Part shown: piece by piece, positions 1 through 10,392 of the stretch
Numbering within the stretch: position 1 is the first letter of the stretch
How the letters are laid out: every line of letters starts with the position of its first letter
Assembly: GCA_963971225.1 (NCBI GenBank)
Contig: OZ020270.1
Location: 17,099,817 to 17,163,816 of the forward strand
Source of the DNA: Melieria omissa
Lineage: Eukaryota; Arthropoda; Insecta; Diptera; Ulidiidae
Direction of reading: 5' to 3'
DNA length: 64,000 nucleotides
Position numbers and translations under genes: made by a program
Notes under the pieces: generated by a model
Told to the model about the DNA's origin: nothing
Database searches by the model: none
What the model saw: the letters and a program-made list of their open reading frames with translations, nothing else

Positions 1-2
1 CT

Positions 3-134
3 GAGAAGCGCTATGGAGTCGTGTTTACTTGTATGACATGCCGCGCGGTGCATGTAGAGATGGCATACAGTCTTACCACAAGCTCATGTACTATCGTAAT
101 ACGCAACTTCGTCGCTCGACGGGGAACGCCGAGG
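3..134 (+). pseudogene. BEL/Pao integrase fragment, cut off by a LINE
   Basis: Reading from base 3, about 44 codons encode a piece of a BEL/Pao-type integrase core: a stretch like RAVHVE followed by a conserved ARRGTP motif. The BEL/Pao copy at 32-40 kb has KAIHLEAV and SRRGCP at the matching place. The similarity stops abruptly near base 134, just before the DNG motif expected next, and LINE 5' sequence follows. The rest of the integrase does not resume after the LINEs. The protein differs clearly from the 32-40 kb element, so this is another BEL/Pao family. The fragment also runs off the left edge of the window. Confidence 0.65.
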
Positions 135-405
135 GTACCTGTTGTTGTGTGCACTTTTCGGCCATATTGCCGGTCGTTTTTTGTTTTGTGGCTGCTGGTG
201 TTTTGTGCACGTCGTGCAAGTGGCGCACGGAACAAACCTTCCGCTCCTGCTCGGTCGCAGCTTTACCCACATCCCCACAGGTATTTTTGGTTTGCCTGCC
301 GGCGCTGCAGGTGTTTTACTGGTGGTTTTTTGCGGGTGACTCTGGTGGCTCAGGTGTCATGTGCAGAGATCGCGCTAAATTTTCTTATTTGCTTTCAGTG
401 CACAC

Positions 406-1686
406 ATGTCGGAAAGTGCAGAAAAGTTCGCAGGTATGCAGCTCGGCACCAGCTCCGAGGACGAACTGCTGGCATCCAGCCAGGAGCTCGGCATGGAGGG
501 CGTGTCTGTGACGGCAGCCATAGGCGCGATCGCAACAACAGCAACAACAACGATAACAACGACAATTGGTGGAAGCAGCAGCAGTACACCAACTCAAACC
601 AAAACAACAACAGCAGCAACTGACACTCAAGGGCTGGCCGTGAAAAAGAGTGGAAGCAGTGGCAGTACACCTTTTCAGGGCAAGGGCGCCAGCACTGGCC
701 GCCCAAAACAACAAAAGCCCAAATCAGCGGCCCTGGTCAGGAGGAGCCGGTACCAGAAAGCTCTCTTCATTCTCGGCAAGATTGCCAGAAATGAGGCAGC
801 CGGTAAGGTACACGAGTTCGACCAGGCTGATAAAGTGAAATACCAGGCAGTGGTCGATGAGTATGAGGAATACCACGCCACCCTGGAGGTCGATAAGGCG
901 GCGAAGCGGAACCGGTCTCAGGACGAGACGGCCCTCTCGCGTAAAAGCAAGTTTGCCAAGCTATCGACATCGGCAAATAAGCCCTCTACGAGCGCCAGAA
1001 GACCGTTCAATGAGGTGGTCCGGGATGACCTACAGGTTGCACTCATTGACGCAAAATCAAACAGCGGCAAGAAGGTGTTGGAAAAATGGGGGGAGATTGA
1101 ACCCAGGCTGGCGGAAATGGTGATGGACCACCTTCTCTCCAACCCGGATGCGTCCCCGCCTGGCTACGACTCTTCCGAAGTTCTCCGCGGCTGCAGGGTG
1201 TTCAGGTGCGACGATCGGCCGTCCGCGAATTTTCTGGGCGAATGCATTGCCAAGATAAGCGATGCATGGGAGGGCCTTAGGCTTAGGCTTATCCCAGCTC
1301 GTGAGATTCCTAGACGGCCGAGAGCCCGTATCTGGCTGCCTGTTATGAAGCTGGAGCACGGGAAGGTCCTTCAGCTTCTGCAGCGGCAGAATCCCGCTGT
1401 TCCGATGCAGGACTGGAGCGTCATGAAAGACGAAGGCCCACAAAAGAACAGCATGTCCCTTCTCCTTTCCATAGACGAGGAATCGGCTAAGGTCCTGGAT
1501 GGCATGGACTGTAAGATGCGGTTTGGCGTGAGGTACGCCAAACTAAAAATATTCCGGCCGTCAGAAAACGACTGCGAGGCAGAAGAGCCGGACGCAGCTA
1601 ATCTGGACGTGGACGACAAGCGTCGGGGTGATGCTCAAAGCACACCACAAAAAACAGATACCCCTGATGAAGATCGTGCAGATTAA
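406..1686 (+). CDS. LINE ORF1 protein (Gag-like RNA-binding)
   Basis: A 426-codon ORF upstream of the EN/RT ORF. In LINEs, ORF1 products bind element RNA and form the RNP. The N-terminal ~90 residues are low-complexity Thr/Ser/Gln (ACA/GCA repeats at about 535-620). Then comes a basic segment and a helical stretch rich in charged residues (residues ~105-190). The C-terminal ~160 residues form a compact domain with IWLPV and QDWSV motifs, which resembles the DUF4780-type domain reported in dipteran LOA ORF1s (from memory, unchecked). No CCHC zinc knuckle is visible, unlike Jockey or I-element ORF1s. The ATG at 406 is the first in frame. The ORF overlaps the ORF2 start by about 20 bp in a different frame, suggesting coupled translation. 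Confidence 0.75.
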   Translation: MSESAEKFAGMQLGTSSEDELLASSQELGMEGVSVTAAIGAIATTATTTITTTIGGSSSSTPTQTKTTTAATDTQGLAVKKSGSSGSTPFQGKGASTGRPKQQKPKSAALVRRSRYQKALFILGKIARNEAAGKVHEFDQADKVKYQAVVDEYEEYHATLEVDKAAKRNRSQDETALSRKSKFAKLSTSANKPSTSARRPFNEVVRDDLQVALIDAKSNSGKKVLEKWGEIEPRLAEMVMDHLLSNPDASPPGYDSSEVLRGCRVFRCDDRPSANFLGECIAKISDAWEGLRLRLIPAREIPRRPRARIWLPVMKLEHGKVLQLLQRQNPAVPMQDWSVMKDEGPQKNSMSLLLSIDEESAKVLDGMDCKMRFGVRYAKLKIFRPSENDCEAEEPDAANLDVDDKRRGDAQSTPQKTDTPDEDRAD

Positions 1687-4600
1687 CCTTCAGCATTCTA
1701 AGAATGCCTCGGATAATCTTGCCGTCTTTCTCGGGGAAGGGGACGTAGACATCGTCGCCATACAGGAGCCGTGGGTCAGAGGATCTGACGTGATGGGGCT
1801 CAGGATTAAAAATTACAGGACTCTATACGCTAGAAATGCCGGCAGGGTGAGATCGTGCATTCTGGCTAAAAACAAAATTAATACTTTCCTCTGTCCTCAA
1901 TTTAGCACAGGCGATCTAACAGCGGTTAGGATCGAGGCGCCGAGTGGACCAGACCTGATAATAGCATCGGCATACATGGCACATGACAGGAATGCACCAC
2001 CGGAAGAGGTTGCGTCACTATTGGCCAGTTTGGACGCACGGGGAACCGCTTTGCTCCTCTGCTGCGACGCAAATGCGAGGCACACCATATGGGGCAGTTC
2101 TGAGGACAACGCCAGGGGTGAGTCACTTTTTGATTTTATCAGTAGATATAATCTGACCATCTGTAACAGGGGTAATACACCCACTTTCACTTTCCCCAGC
2201 TCGGCGAGCTGCGCCGGGTGGGAAGAGGTCCTAGATCTCACCCTCCTGTCAGGAAACTCAAATTTTCGGGTTGAAAATTGGAGGGTGTCCAACAAAAAGT
2301 CCTTTTCGGACCACAGTTGGTTAATCTTCAACATCAATATAGCAGATAAGACCCCTGATCCTTTCAGAAATCCGAAAAGGACAAATTGGCGGATCTTTTC
2401 TCTGATAGCTAAGGCAAAACTTAAGGCAGTAAGTACGGCCCACTTAGACTCTCCTGCGGAACTGGACAAGCAACTAGGAAAACTTGAGGTAGCTTTTAGC
2501 ACAGCTTACAAGAGATCCTGTCCAGTGAGTAGAAGTGGTAAATCTCTTCCACCATGGTGGAATGAAGAACTCTCGGCTCTTAGAGAGGAAACTCGTAGGG
2601 CTTTTAACCAGTGTTACAGGGATAAAACCTGGAGCAAATACAAAGATTGCCTCAGGACCTACAAAAGAGCGATCAAGAAAGCCAAAAGGGATGGCTGGAG
2701 AAACTTTTGTCAGTCTATTGAGTCAACGGCAGTTTCTTCAAGACTCAGCAAGGCACTTTCCAAAGAAAGGAGCAATCCGTCATACCTGAAAAGGGAAGAC
2801 GGCACCTGGACGGAAACATCCGCTGAGACACTCGACCTCTTACTTAAGACACACTTCCCGGGCTGTAAGGAGAGGGCATCGGTTACCCCCTCCTCATCAG
2901 CTTCTCGATATACGTGTTTTTATGAATCTGTCTTCACGGAAGATAAGGTCAGGTATTCTATCAACAGTTTTTCCCCTTACAAGTCACCAGGTCTAGATGG
3001 TATTCTCCCAATCATGTTACAGAAAGTACAGGATATGGTGATTCCACAGTTGGTGACGATCTATAGGGCGTGCGTTAAACTGAATTATGTACCCCTCAGC
3101 TGGAGAAGGGTCAAAGTAGTTTTCATACCTAAGGCGGGGAAAATCGGTCACGAGACGGCCAAAGATTTTAGACCGATTAGCCTCACTTCTTTTCTGCTTA
3201 AGACTATGGAAAGGGTAATGGAAATACACCTAAGATCTTTAGCTGACCACTATCAAATTTCCAGATGCCAACATGCCTATCTCAAGGGCAGATCCACAGA
3301 GACGGCTCTACACGAGGTTATTCGCACTGTTGAAAAAACAATCCACTTCAAACAATTTTCGATGGCAGCCTTCCTGGATATTGAAGGAGCCTTCAACAAT
3401 GTGAGCATTAGGGCAATCCAAGATTCCCTTACCACGGTGGGTTTAGAAGGGGATTTAAGGAACTGGATAGTGACGATGCTCAAATCAAGGACTATTTTTG
3501 CAGAGCTAGGCAACATATCTCTGGTAAAACACGTCAGTAGAGGAACACCACAAGGAGGGGTGATTTCACCACTACTGTGGTTGCTGGTCATGGACAGCAT
3601 ACTCAAGGCGTTGGAAAAAACGGGGGTAAAAGTGGTAGCGTATGCGGACGACGTGGTGATAATAGTATCAGGGATGTTTCCGAGCACAATCAGTGAGATT
3701 ATGCAAGGGGCTCTGGATAAAATCCATACGTGGGCCACAGGATGTGGACTTAGTGTGAATCCGGGCAAAACCGAACTGGTACTGTTCACCACTAAGACCA
3801 AAATTCCACTTTTTAACCTTCCATCGCTTAACGGGCAGCAGCTGAAGCTATCAGCTAAAGCCAAATATCTAGGGGTTCTGCTGGACGCAAAGCTTAACTG
3901 GAGACCAAACATTGAGCTACGGGTCAGGAAGGCCTACGTGGCTTTTTACTCCTGTAACAGGCTGTTTGGGAAAAGATGGGGCGTTAAACCCCACATCACC
4001 CACTGGATGTACACGGCCATAGTGCGCCCAATCCTGACCTATGGATCACTGGTTTGGTGGCCAGCTCTAAGCAAGAGCTATCTGGTCCAGAAGCTCAGCA
4101 GGGTTCAGCGATCGGCATGTGTTGGCATCACGGGTGCACTACGCACATGCCCCACGGATGCCCTGAACGTGCTTTTACACATTCTTCCCATCGACTTACA
4201 CATAATGCACATCACTCTCAACTCCGCAGCAAGGCTCAAGGCGATTGGCTGCTGGGCGGAACGTTGCTATGGGCACAGCAAAGTGCTAAGCACATTACCA
4301 AACGTTAAGTTTAGTGGGATAACGGATTATATCGTGCCGTACCTAAGTTTTCAAACGGATTTCGGGGCGAAATTCCCTACGAGGGCCGAATGGGAAAGAA
4401 CCAGTCTTTTCAACGAATACGACATACACATCTTTACGGATGGATCCAAAATGGCGTGCGGGGTGGGTGCGGGGGTATACTCACAGCACGTGGGGATAAA
4501 TGAAGCCATACGTCTACCCAATGATGCCACGGTCTTTCAGGCAGAGGTCTTGGCGGTCAGGGAGGCCTGCCGACTGGTAGAGAGACACATCATTGATAGG

Positions 4601-5260
4601 TGTAAGGTTGCAATATTCATTGACAGTCAGGCAGCAATAAAGGCTCTACATTCTACCACGGTCCAGTCAAGGTTGGTAGAGGAGTGTAGGACGGCTCTGG
4701 GCGCGCTAAATCGCTGCGCTGATATCACCCTCATCTGGGTTCCCGGCCATAGGAACATTGAAGGAAATGAGAGAGCGGACGAATTGGCGCGCTCGGGAGC
4801 CTCGCTTGACGTATCACTGGGTGTCTCGGTTCCGACGCCTTTGGGAGTCGTCAAGAGGGGCTGCTATCTGCACTACCTCGGCCTTGCCAATCGGAGGTGG
4901 AAGTCACTGCCTTCCTGCCGTACCTCGCGAGAGATGTGGCCGTCCTACAACGAGCCGAGATCTCGCGAGCTTATTAACAAACCACGCACAGACGTCGCTA
5001 GGCTTACGGCGATCATAACAGGCCACTGGACTATAGGTCCACATGCGGAGAGGCTAAACATCCCCTTCAATACCCACTGCAGGAGCTGTGGGAATTCAGA
5101 AGAGAAAGAAACACCAAATCACTTCCTCTGTCAGTGCCCAGCTCTGGCAAGGGCAAGATTTAAGTTTCTAGGGAAACACTTTTTCACTTGTATGACCGAT
5201 TGCTCGACAGTTAGTCTGGGGAATCTTCTCGGATACCTAAATTCTACCAGGTGGATTTAG
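1667..5260 (+). CDS. LINE ORF2: endonuclease, reverse transcriptase, RNase H
   Basis: An open frame of about 1,200 codons. I chose the ATG at 1667 because the endonuclease fold starts at once there (MKIVQINLQHSK); an upstream ATG at 1631 is possible. Counting from 1628, the order is apurinic-type endonuclease to about residue 240 (IQEPW, DANARH and SDHSW motifs); reverse transcriptase with FIPKAGK (~499), DIEGAFNN (~584), GTPQGGVISPLLW and the catalytic YADDV (~672); RNase H with FTDGSK (~936) and WVPGHRNIEGNERADELA (~1035); and a C-terminal Cys/His motif (CRSCG to CQCP, ~1151). All key catalytic residues are present and there is no internal stop. The protein should nick target DNA and copy the element RNA in place. 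Confidence 0.88.
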   Translation: MKIVQINLQHSKNASDNLAVFLGEGDVDIVAIQEPWVRGSDVMGLRIKNYRTLYARNAGRVRSCILAKNKINTFLCPQFSTGDLTAVRIEAPSGPDLIIASAYMAHDRNAPPEEVASLLASLDARGTALLLCCDANARHTIWGSSEDNARGESLFDFISRYNLTICNRGNTPTFTFPSSASCAGWEEVLDLTLLSGNSNFRVENWRVSNKKSFSDHSWLIFNINIADKTPDPFRNPKRTNWRIFSLIAKAKLKAVSTAHLDSPAELDKQLGKLEVAFSTAYKRSCPVSRSGKSLPPWWNEELSALREETRRAFNQCYRDKTWSKYKDCLRTYKRAIKKAKRDGWRNFCQSIESTAVSSRLSKALSKERSNPSYLKREDGTWTETSAETLDLLLKTHFPGCKERASVTPSSSASRYTCFYESVFTEDKVRYSINSFSPYKSPGLDGILPIMLQKVQDMVIPQLVTIYRACVKLNYVPLSWRRVKVVFIPKAGKIGHETAKDFRPISLTSFLLKTMERVMEIHLRSLADHYQISRCQHAYLKGRSTETALHEVIRTVEKTIHFKQFSMAAFLDIEGAFNNVSIRAIQDSLTTVGLEGDLRNWIVTMLKSRTIFAELGNISLVKHVSRGTPQGGVISPLLWLLVMDSILKALEKTGVKVVAYADDVVIIVSGMFPSTISEIMQGALDKIHTWATGCGLSVNPGKTELVLFTTKTKIPLFNLPSLNGQQLKLSAKAKYLGVLLDAKLNWRPNIELRVRKAYVAFYSCNRLFGKRWGVKPHITHWMYTAIVRPILTYGSLVWWPALSKSYLVQKLSRVQRSACVGITGALRTCPTDALNVLLHILPIDLHIMHITLNSAARLKAIGCWAERCYGHSKVLSTLPNVKFSGITDYIVPYLSFQTDFGAKFPTRAEWERTSLFNEYDIHIFTDGSKMACGVGAGVYSQHVGINEAIRLPNDATVFQAEVLAVREACRLVERHIIDRCKVAIFIDSQAAIKALHSTTVQSRLVEECRTALGALNRCADITLIWVPGHRNIEGNERADELARSGASLDVSLGVSVPTPLGVVKRGCYLHYLGLANRRWKSLPSCRTSREMWPSYNEPRSRELINKPRTDVARLTAIITGHWTIGPHAERLNIPFNTHCRSCGNSEEKETPNHFLCQCPALARARFKFLGKHFFTCMTDCSTVSLGNLLGYLNSTRWI

Positions 5261-5390
5261 TCATACAACTAACCAGTTTTAGTTTTCGGTGAGCATGTGG
5301 TACCAAAACGGCGTCTATGCGCTAATTGTGACTTGCAGGGGGACTGCGAGTCAGCCACTTCAACCAACCAACCAACATAACCCACCCCAG

Positions 5391-8300
5391 ACTGAGCCGC
5401 GGGACAAAAGCCAGATGCACACGGTCAGCCATGCATTCTACTGTAGGCCAAATCTTCCTGTTTATTCCATAACAGTGCATAGTCGCCAAAAAACATCTTA
5501 ATATGTATCTTTCACCCCATCACAGCACCATCGACACCACGGTGGTGGAGGTAGTTGGGCCGGTGGGAAAAAACTGTGCATAGTCTCGGCCTACATGGCG
5601 CACGATAGGCCTGCGCCGCCGGAAGAGGTCCGGAAGCTTGTGAACGGCGGTAGCACCCACAGCACGGTACTGTGACGCAAACGCAAGGCACACCCTATGG
5701 GGCAGCACCGAGAACAATGAACGAGGTGAGTCAATCTCTGACTTTATACTTAACACTAACCTAGTAGTGTGTAACAGGGGTAATACCCCCACCTTCGTCT
5801 TCCCAAGCACTGATGGTTTCAGTGGGTGGGAGAAGGTTCTAGATGTTACACTACTAACTGATAACAAACTGGTGAGGGTGAACAAATAGAGGGTGTCCAG
5901 CAAGAAATCATTTTCGGATAATGCATGGATACTCTTCGATTTGGATCTTCAGGTCGAAGCACCCGCACCATATCGTAATCCCAGGCGTACCAACTGGAAA
6001 CGATTCGCCGGCATAATCCGTAATGGGATAGGGAAGGTTTCTCCTGTCAATGTCTCCTCGGTAGAGGACATTGACCATAGAATCGATCAGTTGGAAAGTG
6101 CGATGGCTTCCGCTTTCAAAACGTCTTGTCCTATCAAATATTCTAAAAAATCGTTTCCACCTTGGTGGAATGATGATCTATCACGTCTGAATTTGGAGTC
6201 CGGAGTCATTCAACCTAAGCTACTCTACAGGTAACTGGCAAAGCTACAAGAATAGCCTAAGAAAATATAATAAGGCCATTAGAAATTCCAAAAACAAGGG
6301 TTGGAGGCATTTCTGCTTCTGCCATTGAAACTACGAAGGATTCGGCAAGGTTAGGGAAGGTGTTGTCCAAAGAACACACCTGCCCCTCGTTCATAAAGAA
6401 GCCGGATGGCTCCTGGACTGAAAGCACCGAGGAGGCCTTAGACCTGCTGTTGAATACACATTTTACAGGCTGCACAAAGGAGGAAACCTCGATCTGGTAT
6501 GAGGCACCGGATCGGCTTCCACAAAACAATAACAACAATGCTGCAGGTGTCACAAGACTCGGTATTACCATGGCTAGAGGCAATTTTTAGGGCCTGCCTA
6601 GTATGGAACTATATCCCCGTCAGCTGGAGACGGGTGAAAGTCGTCTTTATCCCAAAGGCTGGGAAAAGATTTCCGGCCTATAAGCCTGACATCTTTTATG
6701 CTCAAAACACTCGAGCGACTGCTTGACCTCCATATACGCGAGGAAATAGAACATAAGCTTTCTGAAGCCCAACATGCCTACCTAAAGGGTAAGTCAACGG
6801 AGACCGCCCTCCATGAGGTAGTGCGAACAGTAGAAAGGTCACTGGAATACAAACAATATACATTGGCAGCCTTCGTGGACATAGAAGGTGCCTTTAATAA
6901 CATAGAGACTAGGGTAATAGAGGAATCGCTGGGAAATCTTGGAGTCAATGCACAGGTACGCACCTGTGTCACTGCAATGCTTCAAACGAGGGTGGTGAGC
7001 GCGATGCTTGGAAGCACCCACCTTACAAAATTTGTAAGCAGAGGCACACCACAAGGGGGGCACTGTCGCCTCTCCTGTGGGTCTGTGCCTTGGACAACAT
7101 TTTAACGGAACTCAACCAGAGAGGAGTCAAAACGGTTGCGTATGCTGACGACGTGGTTGTGAAGGCATCGGGGATGTGCCCTGATGTGATTAGCGGAATC
7201 CTTCAGGGTGCCTTGATAGGTTAAGCTCTTGGTGCACGGGACGTGGACTAAGCATTAACACTACCAAAACTGAACTGATGCTATTTACGACCCGTACTAA
7301 GATACCAACCTTTAGACGACCTCATCTCGGGGACACAACGTTATCCCTTTCGTCTAGTGGCAGATACCTCGGGGTAATTCTGGACCCTAAACTGAACTGG
7401 AAGCTTAACGTTGAGCAAAGAATGCACAGAGCAGGGTTTGCACTCTACTCCTGTAGGAAAATGATAGGAAGGAGGTGGGGCGTCCGACCAAGTTTAATGC
7501 TATGGATGTTCAAGATGGTTGTACGTCCAATACTATCATACAGAGCTCTGGTCTGGTGGAAGGCCCTGAGGAGGGAATACAACATCACCAAGCTCGGTAG
7601 GCTACAAAGAACAGCTTGTGCTGGAACCACGGGAGCAATCAGATCCTGCCCTGCAGAGGCGTTGAACGTGCTAACGCACCTGCTCCCGATTGATATGCAT
7701 ATCATGAAAACCGCAACCCTTAGCGCTCTTAGGTTGAAAGAGACAGGTTGTTGGAAAGACAGACCTTACGGTCACGGCAGTCTATTATCACAAGGGCAAA
7801 GGTGCCTGACCACGACTACGGATTACACGATTCCCACCATTATCTTCGGGAAAAACTATGATATCCGTACCCCGTCCCGTCTGGAATGGAAGAGGGGAAA
7901 CATCTTAAATAACTTAGGCACCACAACCTACACTGACGGCTCCAAGATGGAATGTGGAGTAGGAGCAGGAGTCTTCTCCGAACATCTAAAGCTAAGTGTA
8001 TCTTTCCGACTCCCAAACACAGCAAGCGTTTTACAGGCGGAATGCAGGATGGCACTGGCTGATACATCCTACAAAAGCCACATTACTATACTTTCCGACA
8101 GCCTATCCACGATGAAGGCACTGGACTCGTCGATCTTACCGTCAAAACTAGTGCGGGAATGCAGGAAGATCCTCACAGAGCTAGCTCATGGGTTCAAAGT
8201 TACCCTGATATGGGTGCCGGGGCACAATAACATTGACGGGAACGCGCGAGCCGATGAACTGGCTCGAAGAGGCTCCGCTCTTGATGAGAGTGAGGCGCTG

Positions 8301-8870
8301 ACGGTTCTCGCCCCACTAGGCTCTACCTAGAACGAGGTCTCCAAGGACTTCTTCGCCAAAGCCAACACTAGATGGCAGAGGATGGAATCCTGTAAAATCA
8401 GTAGATCTCTATGGCCAGCATATGATAAGAAGAGGACCGCGGAGCTCTTAAACAAGGGCCGCCGGGACGTGGCGAGACTAACTGCAGTCATCACAGGTCA
8501 CTGGCCCATTGGAGAGCACGCGGCTAAAATGGGGATTCCCTTCAATACCAGCTGTCACAGCTGTGAAAACACGAACGAGAAGGAAAGCGTCCATCACTAT
8601 CTCTGCGCCTGTCCGGGCTTGTCAAGAAGGAGATGGAAAACGATGGGAAAACCAACATTCCAGAATTTCGAAGAGATAGCGGAGTGCACCATACACTCGC
8701 TACTCTCTTTCATCAACCTCACGGATTGGATATAGGATATCCATTGTAAAGGGTCCAGAAGACAAACATCAGTATACCATAAAGTACCTACCGGGAATAG
8801 TGATAACAAAACGGCGCCAACACGCTAATTGGATGTTCATGTTGGATGTAACATCGCCAACATCACTTTT
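5391..8870 (+). mobile_element. Second LOA-like LINE, 5'-truncated and decayed (LOA-2)
   Basis: Directly downstream of LOA-1 and in the same orientation is a related but distinct element. It starts inside the endonuclease domain (recognisable from about 5560, perhaps from 5400) and ends in a short 3' UTR near 8850. Amino-acid motifs match LOA-1 throughout at moderate identity, so it is a relative, not a tandem duplicate. Both elements carry the same spaced 3' UTR motif (AAAACGGCG, six variable bases, CGCTAATTG) at 5305-5328 and 8808-8831. Confidence 0.78.
5560..8735 (+). pseudogene. Broken LOA-2 ORF2 (EN/RT/RNase H)
   Basis: The remains of an ORF2 reading frame with several frameshifts and stops. 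Endonuclease pieces lie at about 5560-5890 and 5893-6234 (SAYMAHDR, then SKKSFSDNAW). Reverse transcriptase pieces lie at 6360-7105 (DIEGAFNN, RGTPQGG), with the YADDV motif at about 7140 after a frameshift. The thumb, RNase H (YTDGSKMECG, WVPGHNNIDGNARADELA) and linker run open from 7278 to 8330. After a stop at 8328-8330, the C-terminal Cys/His segment (CHSCENTNEKE) is open from 8382 to 8735. The element cannot make its own enzyme. Confidence 0.8.
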
Positions 8871-9010
8871 CATTTTCTAACCCAAAGTCCTTTACAAAGG
8901 ACTTTACAATTTTAAGGATATACACATTTCAAATATTTTTTTTTAATATTTGCCGTTGTGCAATGATGAAGATATGGGTATCAAATGAAAGAGGAAATTT
9001 ATCTTTTTAA
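8871..9010. other. AT-rich spacer with a perfect palindrome
   Basis: No gene. The notable item is a 22-bp palindrome at 8884-8905 (AAAGTCCTTT, AC, AAAGGACTTT), preceded directly by CTAACCC. The rest is A/T-rich. It may be a worn end of a TTAA-type element like those described elsewhere, but no partner end was found. Confidence 0.5.
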
Positions 9011-9779
9011 GGGGGAAAGCCACTGTGACGGGTCAAAAAATTAGTGATTTTAAACATTTTTTTTGACCGAGTATAGGACCGATTTATTTTTTTTTATTTT
9101 TTATTTTTTGACCGATATAGGAATTTTTGGATCGGGTTTTTTTATTTTATTAAGCAGACATCTAATAATATTTCCACAAATTTTTATTAAAAAATATTAA
9201 ATAGTTTAAACAATAGAGATGATCCCGTAGCGCTTGAAAAAAAATTCCCCCTCCATGGCGGCATCGATTTCTCAAAAACCCGTACTCAGAAAAAAAAATA
9301 AAATTTTATTGTAATCTGTATGAATGTAGCTATCTTTGTACGTAGCCGTTTTTTTTATTTTGATTTTTCACAAAACGGCGACCGATTGAAAATATTTCCA
9401 TGTTTTCGACCTTGTTTTTTTGGTTTTGAGACAGTTTAAAAAATAGTAAAAAACTAAATTTTCCAAATCAGCTACGCTTAACCTTAACCACTACTAAGAC
9501 GAACAAAACAAAAAAAAAATTAGAAATCGGTTCATAATTGTTCGAGTTATTGATGCCGCCAGTTCAAAAAAAGTCGTTTCGAGAAAAACGCGTTTAAAGT
9601 TTTGAGTCCATTTCTCTCGTAATGAAATCATGTATCTTTTAAAATTTTAAAATCGTTGTAACTTAGTCAATTTTTGAAATTTTGACTTGAAATTTTGTAC
9701 ACATATTTGTGAATATATAAGCTTTGATTTAAAACAATTTGATTTTTGATTTTTTTACCCGTCACAGTGGCTTTCCTCC
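9011..9779. mobile_element. TTAA-flanked non-autonomous DNA element (769 bp)
   Basis: TTAA at 9007-9010 and again at 9780-9783 flank inverted ends that match at 22 of 23 positions. The left end begins GGGGGAAAGCCACTGTGACG, and the reverse complement of the right end begins GGAGGAAAGCCACTGTGACG. The interior is T-rich with no coding capacity. TTAA duplication is the hallmark of piggyBac-type transposases, but these ends start with GG rather than the usual CC, so the superfamily is uncertain. Confidence 0.8.
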
Positions 9780-9783
9780 TTAA

Positions 9784-10392
9784 CTAAATCTCCTATTTTG
9801 AACTTTGAATCTTACATAGCTAACACTTTACTAACGGTTTCATCATCAGTTTCTTCATTAGTTTCTTCAGCAGTTACTTCATCAGTTTCTTCGAAAACAT
9901 CAGCATCCAAGTTTTCTAAAACTTCCTGTACTTCTTTGTCCCATAAATCCGACAATTTTTTTTAAATGCCGAGTGATATCTATAAAACGGAAACCACATA
10001 CAAGTATACGTTAGTGTCCAAATGCATTCAATCTTTTCGCTTTGGTGCCTGATGCAGCCTAAAGGCAGTAAAAGTATTTTTAATATTTTTTCTTTTCTTT
10101 ATTTTTCACGAAATAATTATTTCTACTAATTTCCACAAAGTTCAAATTTCAACTGATAATAATGGGAAACATGTGATGCTTACAACCGTGCTACTAAAAA
10201 TTAGAATTTATGTGAACTTTTCTAGGTTTTGGTGGACCGTGCCGGGTCGTTAAGGCCGTATGGGGCAGTAGAAGGTAAATTATTTAAAAAATTGTCACAA
10301 CAAAATCTTAAAATAAGAATTGGTTGGTTCTTAAAAATTAGCACGAAAATAAGATTTCGTTCTTAGCTTGGTTTAAGATTTTTCGAGCTTAA
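9784..10392. other. Unassigned AT-rich stretch with a small acidic coding relic
   Basis: No known gene. On the minus strand at about 9820-9962 there is a 46-codon open stretch rich in Glu, Asp and Thr (EETNEETDDE) ending in a stop, on repeated GAAGAAACT units. It could be the tail of a decayed protein gene or only a repeat; I do not recognise it. The rest is low-complexity A/T sequence. Confidence 0.3.

Larger units (their letters stand above)
135..5390 (+). mobile_element. LOA-like non-LTR retrotransposon (LOA-1)
   Basis: A long LINE with a 5' leader (about 135-405), ORF1 (406-1686), ORF2 (1667-5260) and a short 3' UTR. ORF2 carries endonuclease, reverse transcriptase, RNase H and a Cys/His tail, the layout of the LOA/I group. 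I favour LOA because of the DIEGAFNN motif and the RNase H, but the clade is an inference. Both ORFs are free of stops, so this copy looks young. The 3' end is vague: a short AACC-repeat tract at about 5360-5380 may be the tail. No target duplication could be fixed, because the 5' flank (BEL/Pao integrase) does not reappear downstream. Confidence 0.8.

Noticed and set aside
21..623. 200-codon ORF over the LOA-1 5' leader
   Set aside because: Only its first ~38 codons (integrase fragment) are meaningful; the rest is leader and ORF1 DNA in the wrong frame.
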